A DNA stretch of 34,840 nucleotides from Planctomycetales bacterium (lineage in GTDB: Bacteria; Planctomycetota; Planctomycetia; Isosphaerales; Isosphaeraceae). Below the pieces are notes generated by a model. That model made no database searches and had not been told where the DNA came from. It was given only the letters and a program-made list of their open reading frames with translations. Every line of letters begins with the position of its first letter. Within the stretch, counting starts at the first letter, position 1. Of the stretch, positions 9,821 through 18,559 are shown one piece after another. The stretch covers positions 1 through 34,840 of the forward strand of contig DAIDHE010000394.1 in NCBI GenBank assembly GCA_027459775.1, read 5' to 3'. The position numbers were made by a program, and so were the translations under genes.

Positions 9821-11203
9821 ATGAATCGAATCAAGCGGGCGGGGTTGGCGGCGGCGGTGCTGGCGTTGGGCGGGCTGGCGTGGGCGCAAGAGAAAGTGCC
9901 CTACGACACGCCGCCCGACGAGCCCCAGGCCGCGAAGGCGGGGGTCTTTCATGGGCCCGTGCGGCTCAAGGCCGTCGGCGGCGTGATCGACACCGGGCCC
10001 GCCTGGGGCCATTCGGGGCCGTGGGTCGAGGACGTCGACGGTGACGGTAAGCGCGACCTGGTCGTCGGCGATTTCAGCGGGCTCTTTCACCTCTATCACA
10101 ACGAGGGGACGAACCAGGCGCCGCGGTACGCGAAGGCGGTCAACCTCCAGGCGGGGGGCGTCGATGCGAAAGTGCCCATTTACTGATGCATCGGCTCGAG
10201 TCCACAGTTCGTGGACTTCGACGGCGACGGCGTGCTCGATCTGGTTTCCGGCTCGTACGACCCGGGCGAGCTCTCTCTATTTCGCGGCAAGGGCCGTGGC
10301 GCATTCGCGGCCCGCGAGGTGATCAAGGACAAGAGCGGCAAGCCGATCCTCAAGGTTCCCGATCAGAAAAACCGGGTCGAGTCGTTCGGGAGCTGGATGA
10401 CGCTGGTCGATTGGGAGGACGACGGCGACCTCGACATCCTGGTCGGCACGTTCGACGGCATGATCTTTATGCGGCGGAACGAAGGGACGCGCTCGAGCCC
10501 GTCTTACGCGACGGGGAACGAATGGGTCAAGGTCGGCGCCAAGGCTCTGCGCACTCCGGGCGGCGAGCACGCCAACCCCGTCATCGCCGACTGGGACGGC
10601 GACGGCCACTGGGACATCGTCACCGGCGCGGCCGACGGCGGCGTCTATTGGTATCGCAATATCGGCGAGCGCGGGCGACCCACGTTCGAGCCTCCGGTCG
10701 CGCTGGTCGCCAAACACGAGGGGACCGGCTATTCCGAGCTCGCGGCCGACGAGGAGCCCAAGCCCGGCATCCGCTCGCAGATCGCCGTGACCGACCACGA
10801 CGGCGACGGCAAGCTCGACATTCTTCTCGGCGACTTTTGCACGTATCTGCATGTGCGAAAAGATCTGACGCCCGCTCAAAAGCGCTCCTTCGCCAGCCTC
10901 CGCGAAAAGGAGAACAAGGCGACCAAGTTCCTTCGCGACAGCATGGAGGAGCTCCGGGCGAGATTCAAGGAACGGATGAAGGGCGTTTCCGAGTCCGATT
11001 GGAACACGCCCGAGAACTCGGCCAAATGGCAGAAAATGTACAACGCCATGAAGGACTCGCCCGAGTACAAGAAGAACCGGGCCGAATACGAGCGATTGCA
11101 GAAGGCAAGCCTCGAATACATCGACCGCTCGATCGCGGGCAAGCGGCTCGGCGCGGACCCCGCCGTCGCCCACGGGTACGTCTGGCTGTTTCGGCGGAAA
11201 TAG
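9821..11203 (+). CDS. exported FG-GAP/VCBS-repeat protein with in-frame TGA (candidate selenoprotein)
   Basis: From the ATG at 9821 (GGAGG at 9811-9815) the frame runs 460 codons to 11203 if the TGA at 10184-10186 (codon 122) is read through. A signal peptide (AAAVLALGGLAWAQ) is followed by at least five calcium-binding-like FG-GAP/VCBS blades, each with a DxDxDGxxD loop: DVDGDGKRD, DFDGDGVLD, DWEDDGDLD, DWDGDGHWD, DHDGDGKLD. The C-terminal 100 residues are charged and helical. The TGA sits between blades one and two (VPIY-stop-CIGSSPQF) with no frame change, and no RBS marks a restart behind it. A hairpin with the position and loop of a bacterial SECIS element follows at once. Alternatives are a nonsense mutation or a base error. 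FG-GAP proteins of this type are extracellular and probably bind ligands; no reaction is known. Confidence 0.8.
10184..10218 (+). promoter_or_regulatory. candidate UGA-Sec codon with bacterial SECIS-like hairpin
   Basis: TGA at 10184-10186 is followed by a hairpin: AGTCCAC (10199-10205), loop AGTTC (10206-10210), GTGGACT (10211-10217), extendable by one G-U pair. The stem begins 11-12 nt after the UGA, and the loop carries a G at its second position, 20 nt beyond the UGA, which falls in the accepted bacterial SECIS window. The left arm uses the only AGT (Ser) and the only CCA (Pro, of 25) codons in the gene, which suggests selection for pairing rather than for codon use. SelB binding is inferred, not shown. 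Confidence 0.5.
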
Positions 11204-11244
11204 GCTGTCGCGCCGAGCGAGACCGAATGCCGAGCCTCTGCCGC

Positions 11245-11352
11245 GGACCCTCATCCGCCCGCCACGGCGGGCACCTTCTCCCGGAGAGAGAAGGTTGAAC
11301 ACATAACCCTCTCCCTCCGGGAGAGGGTGGCCGAAGGCCGGGTGAGGGCCCG
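11245..11352. repeat. dispersed palindromic intergenic repeat (REP-like)
   Basis: The outer arms GGACCCTCATCC and GGTGAGGGCCC are near-perfect inverted repeats. Between them are nested hairpins: GCCCGCC/GGCGGGC, CCTTCTC/GAGAAGG and CCCTCTCC/GGAGAGGG, plus GGCCGAAGGCC. This CCCTCATCC...GGGTGAGGG architecture is a well-known type of dispersed repeat in many high-GC environmental bacteria. It lies between the FG-GAP and SGNH genes and could also terminate transcription. Flanking bases to 11486 hold nothing else I can identify. Confidence 0.75.
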
Positions 11353-11486
11353 GAAACCACTGCCTAGGACTCGCGCGCGGAGCAACCGTCTCGGGCCAAT
11401 GCGAGACTTCTGGCAAACCGCCTCCCTTCACGCGAGAATGACGTCACGAACAGGGCGTCGTGGGTTCGCGAGGTGGGGGGGCGGGG

Positions 11487-13292
11487 ATGACCGATCAGCG
11501 CGAGCGGTTGACCAAGAAAGTTGTGATGCGCTGGCTGAAAGTCACGCTGGCCCTGGCCCCGGTCGTACTGGCCGTCCTGGCCGCGTGGGCGTGGCTCGAG
11601 ACGCGGATCCACTGGTCGTTCTACTGGCGGGCCGGGCTGGTCGCGGCGATCGGGCTCGAGATCGCCTACGGCGTCGCGGCCGTGGTCGCGCCGCTGGGGT
11701 TGATCGCGATTCTGCTCTTGCTCTCGAAACGGCGGCCACGCGACCCGGCGCGACGGCGATGGGCGGCACGGGCGGCCCTGGCCTGCGCATCGGTCATGCT
11801 CGGCCTGGCGCTCGCCGAGGCGGCGACCGCCCTCTGGCGAACGACGACCAATCGCGGCCGGGTCATGCCCCCCGGCGGATTCGCGACCGACCCCCGCGAA
11901 CCGCCCCCGCTCAAAACACCCGCCGACCTCCGGGCTCTCGCCTTCCCCACCGAGTTCCCCGACCCCGCCAACGACCCGGCGATCGACCTGGTCATGGTCG
12001 GCGAGTCAAGCGCGGAGGGGGTGCCGTATAATTACTGGGTGTCGATCACCTCGATCCTCGAGTGGCAATTCCGTGAAATCCTCCCCGGCCGGCCGATCCG
12101 CGCCCACATCTTGGCCGCATCGGGCGAGACCCTGGAAGGCCAGTGCAGGCTGATCGGACGGCTCGACCACCGGCCCGACGTCTTCATCGTCTATTGCGGG
12201 CACAACGAAATCTCAGCGCGGCTGCGGGCATCGCGCGAGCCCCTGTATTACCAGGACGACGCGATCCCCTCGCCTTGGGAGCGGTTCGTCGCGCGGGTCG
12301 AGCAGCTCTCGCCGATCTGCGGGCTGATCCACGAAACGGCCGAGAAATGCCGGATCGCGCTCCCGCCCCCGGAGAACGGCTATCGCGAGCTGATCGATCG
12401 GCCGGCGTACAGCAGGCGCGAATACAACCTCTTGCTCGCCGATTTTCGCGCCCGGCTGGATGCCATCGTCGCCTATGCGACCGGGGTGGGGGCGACGGTC
12501 GTGCTGGTCGCGCCGGCGGCGAACGACGCGGGGTTCGAGCCCAATCGGTCGTTCCTGAGCCCGGAGACGCAACTCTCGGAACGAGAGCAATTTCGCCGCG
12601 ATTTTCTGGCCGCCCGGCGGCTCGAGTCGGGTCCGCCGGAACCCGCGATCGCCGCCTTTCAGGCGCTCGTCGATCGCCAGCCCACATTCGCCGAGGCCCA
12701 TTACCGCCTGGCCCGCCAGCTCGAGCGAACTGGCGACTGGGCGGGCGCCTATCGCCACGACGTGCTGGCCCGCGACCATGACGGCTACCCGATGCGACTT
12801 CTGACCGCGTTTCAAGACGTCTATCGCGAGATCGCCCGCCAGCGCCACGCGATCTTGATCGACGGCCAGGCCTATTTCCACGCGATCGGCCGCCACGGTC
12901 TGCTCGACGAGCACCTGTTCCACGACGGGCTCCATCCGTCGCTCCGCGGCCAGATCGCACTCGCCCAGGCGATACTGAGTTCGCTCAAGGGTCGTCGTGC
13001 GCTGGGATGGCCTGCCGAGCATGCGCTCAAACCCATCGATCCCGCGCTCTGCGTCGAGCATTTCGGCCTGGTTCCCGAGGCCTGGCGGCAGATCGCGCTC
13101 TGGGGCGCGATGTTTTACGACCTGACTTACTCCATGCGTTACGATTCGACCGCGCGGTTGGCGAAGAAGCTGGGATTCATCCAGGCGTCCGAGGCGATCC
13201 GCTCGGGCGCGACCCCGGAGTCGGCCGGCCTGCCCAATATCGGCGTCCCCGAGCCCGTCCCGCTCGTGCCGCTTCCCGGGGAAGCGGATTGA
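11487..13292 (+). CDS. membrane-anchored SGNH/GDSL hydrolase-like protein
   Basis: A 601-aa protein with three hydrophobic segments near the N-terminus (about 15-35, 45-75, 93-112) and a long SGNH-type domain. Catalytic blocks are visible: VMVGESSAEG with nucleophile Ser174, YCGHNEIS at about 236-243 (block III Asn240), and DGLHPS with Asp480 and His483 (block V). SGNH enzymes cleave esters, often acyl groups on polysaccharides. Between the blocks (about 385-425) is a TPR-like pair of helices (AIAAFQALVDRQPTFAEAHY). The C-terminal 100 residues are not recognised. The ATG at 11487 follows GCGGGG; an upstream in-frame GTG region is less likely. It converges on the esterase gene with 28 nt between stops. 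Confidence 0.85.
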   Translation: MTDQRERLTKKVVMRWLKVTLALAPVVLAVLAAWAWLETRIHWSFYWRAGLVAAIGLEIAYGVAAVVAPLGLIAILLLLSKRRPRDPARRRWAARAALACASVMLGLALAEAATALWRTTTNRGRVMPPGGFATDPREPPPLKTPADLRALAFPTEFPDPANDPAIDLVMVGESSAEGVPYNYWVSITSILEWQFREILPGRPIRAHILAASGETLEGQCRLIGRLDHRPDVFIVYCGHNEISARLRASREPLYYQDDAIPSPWERFVARVEQLSPICGLIHETAEKCRIALPPPENGYRELIDRPAYSRREYNLLLADFRARLDAIVAYATGVGATVVLVAPAANDAGFEPNRSFLSPETQLSEREQFRRDFLAARRLESGPPEPAIAAFQALVDRQPTFAEAHYRLARQLERTGDWAGAYRHDVLARDHDGYPMRLLTAFQDVYREIARQRHAILIDGQAYFHAIGRHGLLDEHLFHDGLHPSLRGQIALAQAILSSLKGRRALGWPAEHALKPIDPALCVEHFGLVPEAWRQIALWGAMFYDLTYSMRYDSTARLAKKLGFIQASEAIRSGATPESAGLPNIGVPEPVPLVPLPGEAD

Positions 13293-13320
13293 GAGGGGGA
13301 CGGTCCCGAGCCGCCGGCGA

Positions 13321-14196
13321 TCAGCGTTGCCGGGGTGGGGCGGGCTTCTTGGAGGGGTCGAGGATCCCCTCGTCGCCCAGCCAGTCGGCGAGTCGCTCGG
13401 GCCACTTCTTGACCGCCGCGAGCTTGGACCGATTGCCCATGTTGAAGCCATGCCCGCCGTGGCCGAACACGTGGGCCTCGACCGAGACGCCGGCCTCGCG
13501 ATAACCCGTGAGCATACGAGTGATCGTGCCCGACGCGCCGCGGTCGTCGTTGGCGACGAGCAAGAACGCCGGGGGCGCGTCCTTGGGGATGACCTTGGGG
13601 ATGCCGATCGGGCCGGGATAGATCATGACGACGAAATCGGGGCGGGCGTTCTCGTGGTCGATGGGGTCGGGCGCGTCGGTCTTGGCGGCGCTATCGCCGT
13701 AGGCGACCATGCCGGCGACCTCGCCGCCGGCCGAGAAGCCCATGATGCCGACGCGGCCCGGGTCGACGCCCCATTCCTTGGCGCGGGACCGCACCAGCCG
13801 CATGGCGCGAAGGCCGTCGTCGCGGGCGTGCAGCTCGATCTTGTACGGGGAATGCTCCTCGCGACCAAGGCGGTATTTGAGGGCGAACGCGGCCACGCCG
13901 ATGCTGTTCAGATACTTGGCCGGCTCGGCCCCCTCGCCGTTATAGACCAGCAGGCGATGGCCGCCGCCGGGACAGATCACGACGGCCGCGCCGGTGGCCC
14001 GGTCCTTGGGGGGCAAATACGCGGTGATCGTGGGGTTGTGAATGTTGCGGACGTAGTAATCCTTGGCCACGGTGGCTTCGGTGCGCCTGTCCTCGAATCC
14101 CGGGGCGCCCTTGGCCCAGAGCGGGATCTCTTCCTGGGCCCGCGCGGCCAGGGGACAAAGCACGACCGAGGCCAGAATCCACGGAGAGAGCTTCAT
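13321..14196 (-). CDS. secreted alpha/beta-hydrolase (esterase/acetyl-xylan-esterase-like)
   Basis: A 291-aa protein with a signal peptide (residues 1-20, cleavage ARA/Q) and an alpha/beta-hydrolase domain of the BD-FAE/esterase-lipase type. Visible motifs: the oxyanion segment VVICPGGGH at 72-80, the nucleophile elbow GFSAGG with Ser155, a likely acid in VANDD at 214-218, and the catalytic His in GHGGHGF (His249). Planctomycetes carry many such enzymes for deacylating plant and algal polysaccharides; the exact substrate cannot be read from sequence. The chosen ATG gives a clean signal peptide; longer in-frame starts upstream do not. It converges on the SGNH gene, also a putative esterase, and lies about 107 nt downstream of the sugar kinase on the same strand. 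Confidence 0.9.
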   Translation of the reverse strand: MKLSPWILASVVLCPLAARAQEEIPLWAKGAPGFEDRRTEATVAKDYYVRNIHNPTITAYLPPKDRATGAAVVICPGGGHRLLVYNGEGAEPAKYLNSIGVAAFALKYRLGREEHSPYKIELHARDDGLRAMRLVRSRAKEWGVDPGRVGIMGFSAGGEVAGMVAYGDSAAKTDAPDPIDHENARPDFVVMIYPGPIGIPKVIPKDAPPAFLLVANDDRGASGTITRMLTGYREAGVSVEAHVFGHGGHGFNMGNRSKLAAVKKWPERLADWLGDEGILDPSKKPAPPRQR

Positions 14197-14303
14197 GGCG
14201 TGACGGCCCGAGGGCCCCTCGCAAGTCCATGGGAGTGAGTTTCGAGCAAGTTCGATCATCATACCGCCTGGCGCGCGGCGATCGAGTCCCTGGCGGCGGG
14301 CGG

Positions 14304-15242
14304 TCAGCATTTCTCGATCTGGACGCGGTCCTCGAGCCGCGCGACCGAGTCGGCGTCGATCGCGCCTGAGTCCCACACCAGGGCGTTGGCGACCGCCGCC
14401 GCGACCCCGCGGCGGATCCACGCAAGGGGCTCAAGCCCCGAGAGCCGGCCGTCGATGAGCCCCGCCAGCAGACAATCGCCCGAGCCAATCGTATTGACCG
14501 GCTCGATGGCCGGCGGGATGGCCCGATAGGCCGACCCCTCGTGCAGGATCAGGATCGGGTTGGCGCCGTCGGTGACCAGGGCCGACTTCACCCCCTGCCC
14601 CGACCAGGTCTCGAGCAGCCGCCACAGATCCTGGTCGCTGGGGTCGGGCCGCATCAGGAAGATCGAGGCCTCGCGGCGGTTGATCTTGATCACGGTCGCC
14701 CAGGGACCGCGGACGGCGTCCAGGGCGGGTCCGTAGGTGTCGAGGAACACGGGCACTCCGCGGTCGGCGGCGAGCGCGGTCATGTCGCGATAGAGGCCGT
14801 GGGTGGCGGCCGCGGGGCTCGAGCCGGAAAGCGCAAGCGCCCGAGCGCGGCGGCCGTCGAGCATTTTTTCCACGACCCGGACCAGCAGATGGGCCTCGGT
14901 CTCGGTGATCTCGGGGTCGGGGTCGAAGAACGCCGTCTGCTCGGCCGTCCCGCGGGTGTGCACGGTCAGGATGGCGCGGGTGGTCGAGGCCGTGGCGATG
15001 ATCACAGGGTCGAGCCGGTCCTGGCCGCGCAAGAGCGACTCGCACCGCGCGCCCAGCTCGCCCCCCAGGAACGTGGCGGGGACGGCCGAGCGGCCCAGCC
15101 GCGACAAGGCGCGGGCGACGTTGTTCCCCTTGCCGCCCGCGACCTCGCGCAGCGTCCCGCCCCGAACCAGGTCGCCCGGCCGCCAGGGCGCCACGGTGAG
15201 CGTGCGATCGAGACACGGATTGAGCGTCACGCAGACGATCAT
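14304..15242 (-). CDS. PfkB-family hexose-phosphate kinase (1-phosphofructokinase/LacC type)
   Basis: A 312-aa ribokinase-fold sugar kinase. It opens with MIVCVTLNPCLDRTL, typical of the 1-phosphofructokinase/tagatose-6-phosphate kinase branch. The substrate-binding signature AGGKGNNVARAL is at 35-46, and the ATP/anion-hole signature TIGSGDCLLAG is at 251-261 with catalytic base Asp256; the usual GAGD is GSGD here. It would phosphorylate fructose-1-phosphate, tagatose-6-phosphate or fructose-6-phosphate in the cytoplasm; no PTS genes nearby decide among these. It is divergent from the spermidine-synthase-like gene, and a palindrome lies in the 226-nt shared upstream region. Confidence 0.92.
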   Translation of the reverse strand: MIVCVTLNPCLDRTLTVAPWRPGDLVRGGTLREVAGGKGNNVARALSRLGRSAVPATFLGGELGARCESLLRGQDRLDPVIIATASTTRAILTVHTRGTAEQTAFFDPDPEITETEAHLLVRVVEKMLDGRRARALALSGSSPAAATHGLYRDMTALAADRGVPVFLDTYGPALDAVRGPWATVIKINRREASIFLMRPDPSDQDLWRLLETWSGQGVKSALVTDGANPILILHEGSAYRAIPPAIEPVNTIGSGDCLLAGLIDGRLSGLEPLAWIRRGVAAAVANALVWDSGAIDADSVARLEDRVQIEKC

Positions 15243-15298
15243 GGCGAACCCTCGAAAAAAAATGCGCCGGCCGGTGGAGAGCGATGCGACGCCTCACC

Positions 15299-15331
15299 CC
15301 ATTGTGCCGGCCCGAGCCGGCGACACAATGG
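15299..15331. promoter_or_regulatory. interrupted palindrome in a divergent promoter region (possible operator)
   Basis: CCATTGTG (15299-15306) pairs with CACAATGG (15324-15331), and inner GCCGG/CCGGC extends the stem with a two-base bulge and a six-nt centre. It sits midway between the divergent sugar kinase and the membrane-fused synthase, about 57 nt from the first start and 138 nt from the second. Either an operator or an upstream hairpin is possible. Confidence 0.45.
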
Positions 15332-15468
15332 CCCAGAGCCGATTCAGTCACCCGTTGTGGCCCGCGATCGGCGTCGGATATGGTGTAGGCTTCGTTCGTT
15401 CGGTCGATTCCGCGCGAACTCATTAGGACAAGGCCGCGATCGCGGCCGCCTCGGGGGATCACTCGTCC

Positions 15469-18400
15469 ATGCCTGGCTTCCTCGTCCGACTCTTGCCCTA
15501 TGCGCTCGCGTTCTCGAGCAGTCTGTGCATCATGATCATCGAGCTGGTGTCGAGCCGGCTGGTGGCGCGGCACGTGGGATCATCGCTGACCGTCTGGACC
15601 AGCGTGATCGGCATCATCCTGGGCGGCATCTGTCTGGGCAACGTCCTGGGCGGCCGGCTCGCCGACCGCGTCGACCCCCGCAAGGCCGTCGGGCCCTTGT
15701 TCGCGATCGGGGCGCTGCTCACCCTGTCGACCCTGTGGGTCAACGCCAAGCTCGACCTGCTCATCCCCCGGCCCGATGCGCTCAACTGGGAGCTCCGTAC
15801 GATCCTGGTCGTGACGCTCGATTTCTTGATCCCCGCGACCGTGCTGGGCATGATCGGCCCCGTGGTCGCCAAGATGGCCGTCGAGCAGGCCCGCCGCGCC
15901 GGCAGCGCGATCGGCGACGTTTATTTCGTGGGTGCGATCGGGTCGATCGTGGGGACGTTCATCTGCGGGTTTTACCTGATGTATTACCTGTCGACGTCGA
16001 CGATCGTGCTGGTGGTCGCGGCGGCGATCTCGCTGCTGGCGGCGGGGCTGATGAGCGCGATCATGGCCCGGCTGGCCGCGGCCGCCACGGCCGCCTGCCT
16101 GGCCCTGGCATCGATCCCCGGGATCGTTGACAAGCTGGAGCTGGGCGGCCTGGACCTGGGCTCATACAAGCTCAACGGGCTGGCGCTCGTGGGCAACGGC
16201 CTGGCGTGCGTGCTCGGCCTCTTCGGCGTGGCCGGGCTCTTGACCGCCCGCCGCGCGCCTGAAGATTCGGCCGGGAAATCGCCGGCCAAGAACGAGCCGG
16301 CGGCCGGCGAGGCCCGGCCCGGGCTCGCCGACCTGGCCGTGCTGGCGTTCGTGGCGAGCCTGGTCTTCATGTCGCTCGAGATGGTCGCCGGCCGGCTGGT
16401 TCAGCGCCACCTGGGCTCGAGCATCTACGGCTGGACGAGCGTGATCGGGATCCTGCTGGCGGGGCTCAGCCTGGGCAATTTCCTGGGGGGTAAGATCGCC
16501 GACTTCATCAAGAAGGAAAGCCAGGCGAGCTGGCTGTTCCTGGCGGCGTCGGTGCTGATTCTCGGCGTGATCTTCCTCGAGACCCAGCCCCCGTGGCTGC
16601 GCGACGTCTTCCTGGGCGGCGATTCGCCATCGGTCTTGAGCCACGCCATCACGATGACCGCGATCAAGATCCCGGCATTCCTCCACCTGCCCTGGCAGTC
16701 GATCCCGCTCACCTGGCCGTTCCGGATCCTGGTCGTGACCACGATCGTCTTCTTCTTGCCCGCCCTCACGCTGGGAACCGTGAGCCCGGTCGTGGCCAAG
16801 CTGGCCGTCGACCGCCTGAAACGACACCATCGCACGGGCACGGCCATCGGCCAGGTCTACGCCTGGGGGATGGTCGGCAGTATCCTGGGCACCTTCCTCA
16901 CCGGGTTTTTCCTGATCGACGTGCTGGGCACCAAGGGTGTGATCCTGATCCTGGCCACCGTGATGGGCTTCGGGGCGACCCTGCTGGGATCGGTCTGGCA
17001 CGCGCTCTGGGCGGGGATTCCGCTCGGTCTGTGCGTGATCGCCTTCACGCCGATCACCACCATCGAAAAGATCGGGCTGTCGTGGGGCGTCCGCGAAGAG
17101 GCCGGCGACCCGACCAAGGCCGACGCCGATTATTCGTGGATCGACGAGAGCAACTATTATTATATCAAGGTGAACAACGAGACCGAGCAAGGGGGCGAGA
17201 TCACGCGGCGGACGCTGGTGCTCGACAACCTGATCCACGGCTACTTCATCCTGGACCACCCCGAGCGGCTCGATTACGATTATGAGCATATCTACGCTCT
17301 TGTGGCTTATCGGGCGGCCAGGGCGAGCGGCAAGGTGACCTTCAAGCCGGCGGCGGAGGAGCCGGCCCCGACCAAGCTGCCCCGGCAGCCGTTCGCCCCC
17401 CCCGCCGCGGCCAGGCCGGCCGGGGAAAAGACAGGGCTCAAGAGCGTCGCGGCGGCGGAACAAGACGCGCCCAAGGGCGACGCCGGGGCGAAGCCGAGCC
17501 CGCCGGCCCCCGCCAAGCCGCAAAGGCCCCCCGCGGAAAGCAAGCCCGCGCCGCCGGCCCAGGCCAAGCCCGCCCCGAACGACGCGGCCGGCCCGCCCAA
17601 GCCGGCCAAGGACGTCCCCGGCAAGCCCGACGCAAACATCCCGCCCACCGTCCGCGGCGACATCCCGCTCATGCGCGACGAAGAAGAGGAAGAGCAGCGG
17701 GGCTCGTCGCTGCCGAACGCCCAGGAGTCCAAGATGACGACCCTGTTCCTGGGCGGGGGCGCGTACTGTTTCCAACGCCACATGCAGAAAGCCTATCCCG
17801 GCACGGCGGTCGACGTCGCCGAGATCGACCCCGCCGTCACCCGCGCCAACCATAAGGCGACCGGCCTGCCCATGGATACGCCGATCAAGACCTACTGGGG
17901 CGACGCCCGCCAGTTCGTCGAGCTGAACCAGAATTCCAAGCAGTACGACCTCGTCTTCGGCGACGCCTTCAACGATTTTTCGGTTCCCTGGCACCTCACG
18001 ACCCGCGAGTTCAATGAAAAGATCAAGAAAATGATGAGCCCGAACGGCGTCTATATGATCAATATCATCGACGTCTACCTGTCGGACCAGGAAGCCGAGA
18101 AACGCGCCAACCGCAAGATCGCATCGGGCAAGGTCGAGGATCCCGCCAAGAAGGCGAGCCTGCGCGAGCTCGAGCTCGCCGAGGCCCACCGTTACGGCGG
18201 GTTCGTGGGGGCGTGGACCAAGACGGCCAAAGAGACATGGGATCACATCTATATCTTCGGCACGGACGACGATCCTGGCTCGGGCTTGCGCGAGACGTTC
18301 GTTGTGGTGGCCTCGATGAAGCCGCTCGACCTGGCCGACCTGGGCGCCCGCCCCGACGACCCCAAGTTTTACCATCGCCGCCGCCGCGTCGAGCCCAAAC

Positions 18401-18522
18401 CTTACGGCCCCTACGACCTCGAGCAGGTCGACGCCCGCTCGCGGGGGATCATCCTGACAGACGATTATGCGCCGGTCGAAAACCTGCTCGCCCCCGTCGC
18501 CGAGACCCGGGCCAACGACTAA
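15469..18522 (+). CDS. membrane-fused spermidine-synthase-like protein with internal duplication and Pro/Ala-rich insert
   Basis: A 1017-aa protein. Residues 1-540 are membrane-embedded and internally duplicated: ELVSSRLVARHVGSS then WTSVIGIILGGICLGNVLGG near the start recur as EMVAGRLVQRHLGSS then WTSVIGILLAGLSLGNFLGG from about residue 303. Residues about 550-623 match the beta-domain of spermidine synthases (YYYIKVNNE, TLVLDNLIHGY). A 130-residue Pro/Ala/Lys-rich, acidic-ended insert (about 624-754) follows, then the Rossmann part: LFLGGGAY, VAEIDPAV, WGDARQF, DLVFGDAFNDFS. The family transfers aminopropyl groups to polyamines; in membrane-fused forms the substrate is unproven and the role may be transport-linked. 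The TlpA gene follows after 37 nt. The insert position, between the two halves of the enzyme, is odd. Confidence 0.9.
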   Translation: MPGFLVRLLPYALAFSSSLCIMIIELVSSRLVARHVGSSLTVWTSVIGIILGGICLGNVLGGRLADRVDPRKAVGPLFAIGALLTLSTLWVNAKLDLLIPRPDALNWELRTILVVTLDFLIPATVLGMIGPVVAKMAVEQARRAGSAIGDVYFVGAIGSIVGTFICGFYLMYYLSTSTIVLVVAAAISLLAAGLMSAIMARLAAAATAACLALASIPGIVDKLELGGLDLGSYKLNGLALVGNGLACVLGLFGVAGLLTARRAPEDSAGKSPAKNEPAAGEARPGLADLAVLAFVASLVFMSLEMVAGRLVQRHLGSSIYGWTSVIGILLAGLSLGNFLGGKIADFIKKESQASWLFLAASVLILGVIFLETQPPWLRDVFLGGDSPSVLSHAITMTAIKIPAFLHLPWQSIPLTWPFRILVVTTIVFFLPALTLGTVSPVVAKLAVDRLKRHHRTGTAIGQVYAWGMVGSILGTFLTGFFLIDVLGTKGVILILATVMGFGATLLGSVWHALWAGIPLGLCVIAFTPITTIEKIGLSWGVREEAGDPTKADADYSWIDESNYYYIKVNNETEQGGEITRRTLVLDNLIHGYFILDHPERLDYDYEHIYALVAYRAARASGKVTFKPAAEEPAPTKLPRQPFAPPAAARPAGEKTGLKSVAAAEQDAPKGDAGAKPSPPAPAKPQRPPAESKPAPPAQAKPAPNDAAGPPKPAKDVPGKPDANIPPTVRGDIPLMRDEEEEEQRGSSLPNAQESKMTTLFLGGGAYCFQRHMQKAYPGTAVDVAEIDPAVTRANHKATGLPMDTPIKTYWGDARQFVELNQNSKQYDLVFGDAFNDFSVPWHLTTREFNEKIKKMMSPNGVYMINIIDVYLSDQEAEKRANRKIASGKVEDPAKKASLRELELAEAHRYGGFVGAWTKTAKETWDHIYIFGTDDDPGSGLRETFVVVASMKPLDLADLGARPDDPKFYHRRRRVEPKPYGPYDLEQVDARSRGIILTDDYAPVENLLAPVAETRAND

Positions 18523-18559
18523 CTCCGGCCGCGCACAGGCGCGGACAAGGGACTCGAAG

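Noticed and set aside
10211-11203. Separate gene starting at the GTG behind the TGA
   Set aside because: The GTG encodes Val inside an FG-GAP loop, sits in the right arm of the hairpin and has no Shine-Dalgarno sequence; one interrupted gene explains the data better.
15434-15448. GCGATCGCGGCCGC block upstream of the spermidine-synthase-like gene
   Set aside because: A GCGATCGC octamer recalls the HIP1 repeats of cyanobacteria, but one copy in a GC-rich genome has no weight.
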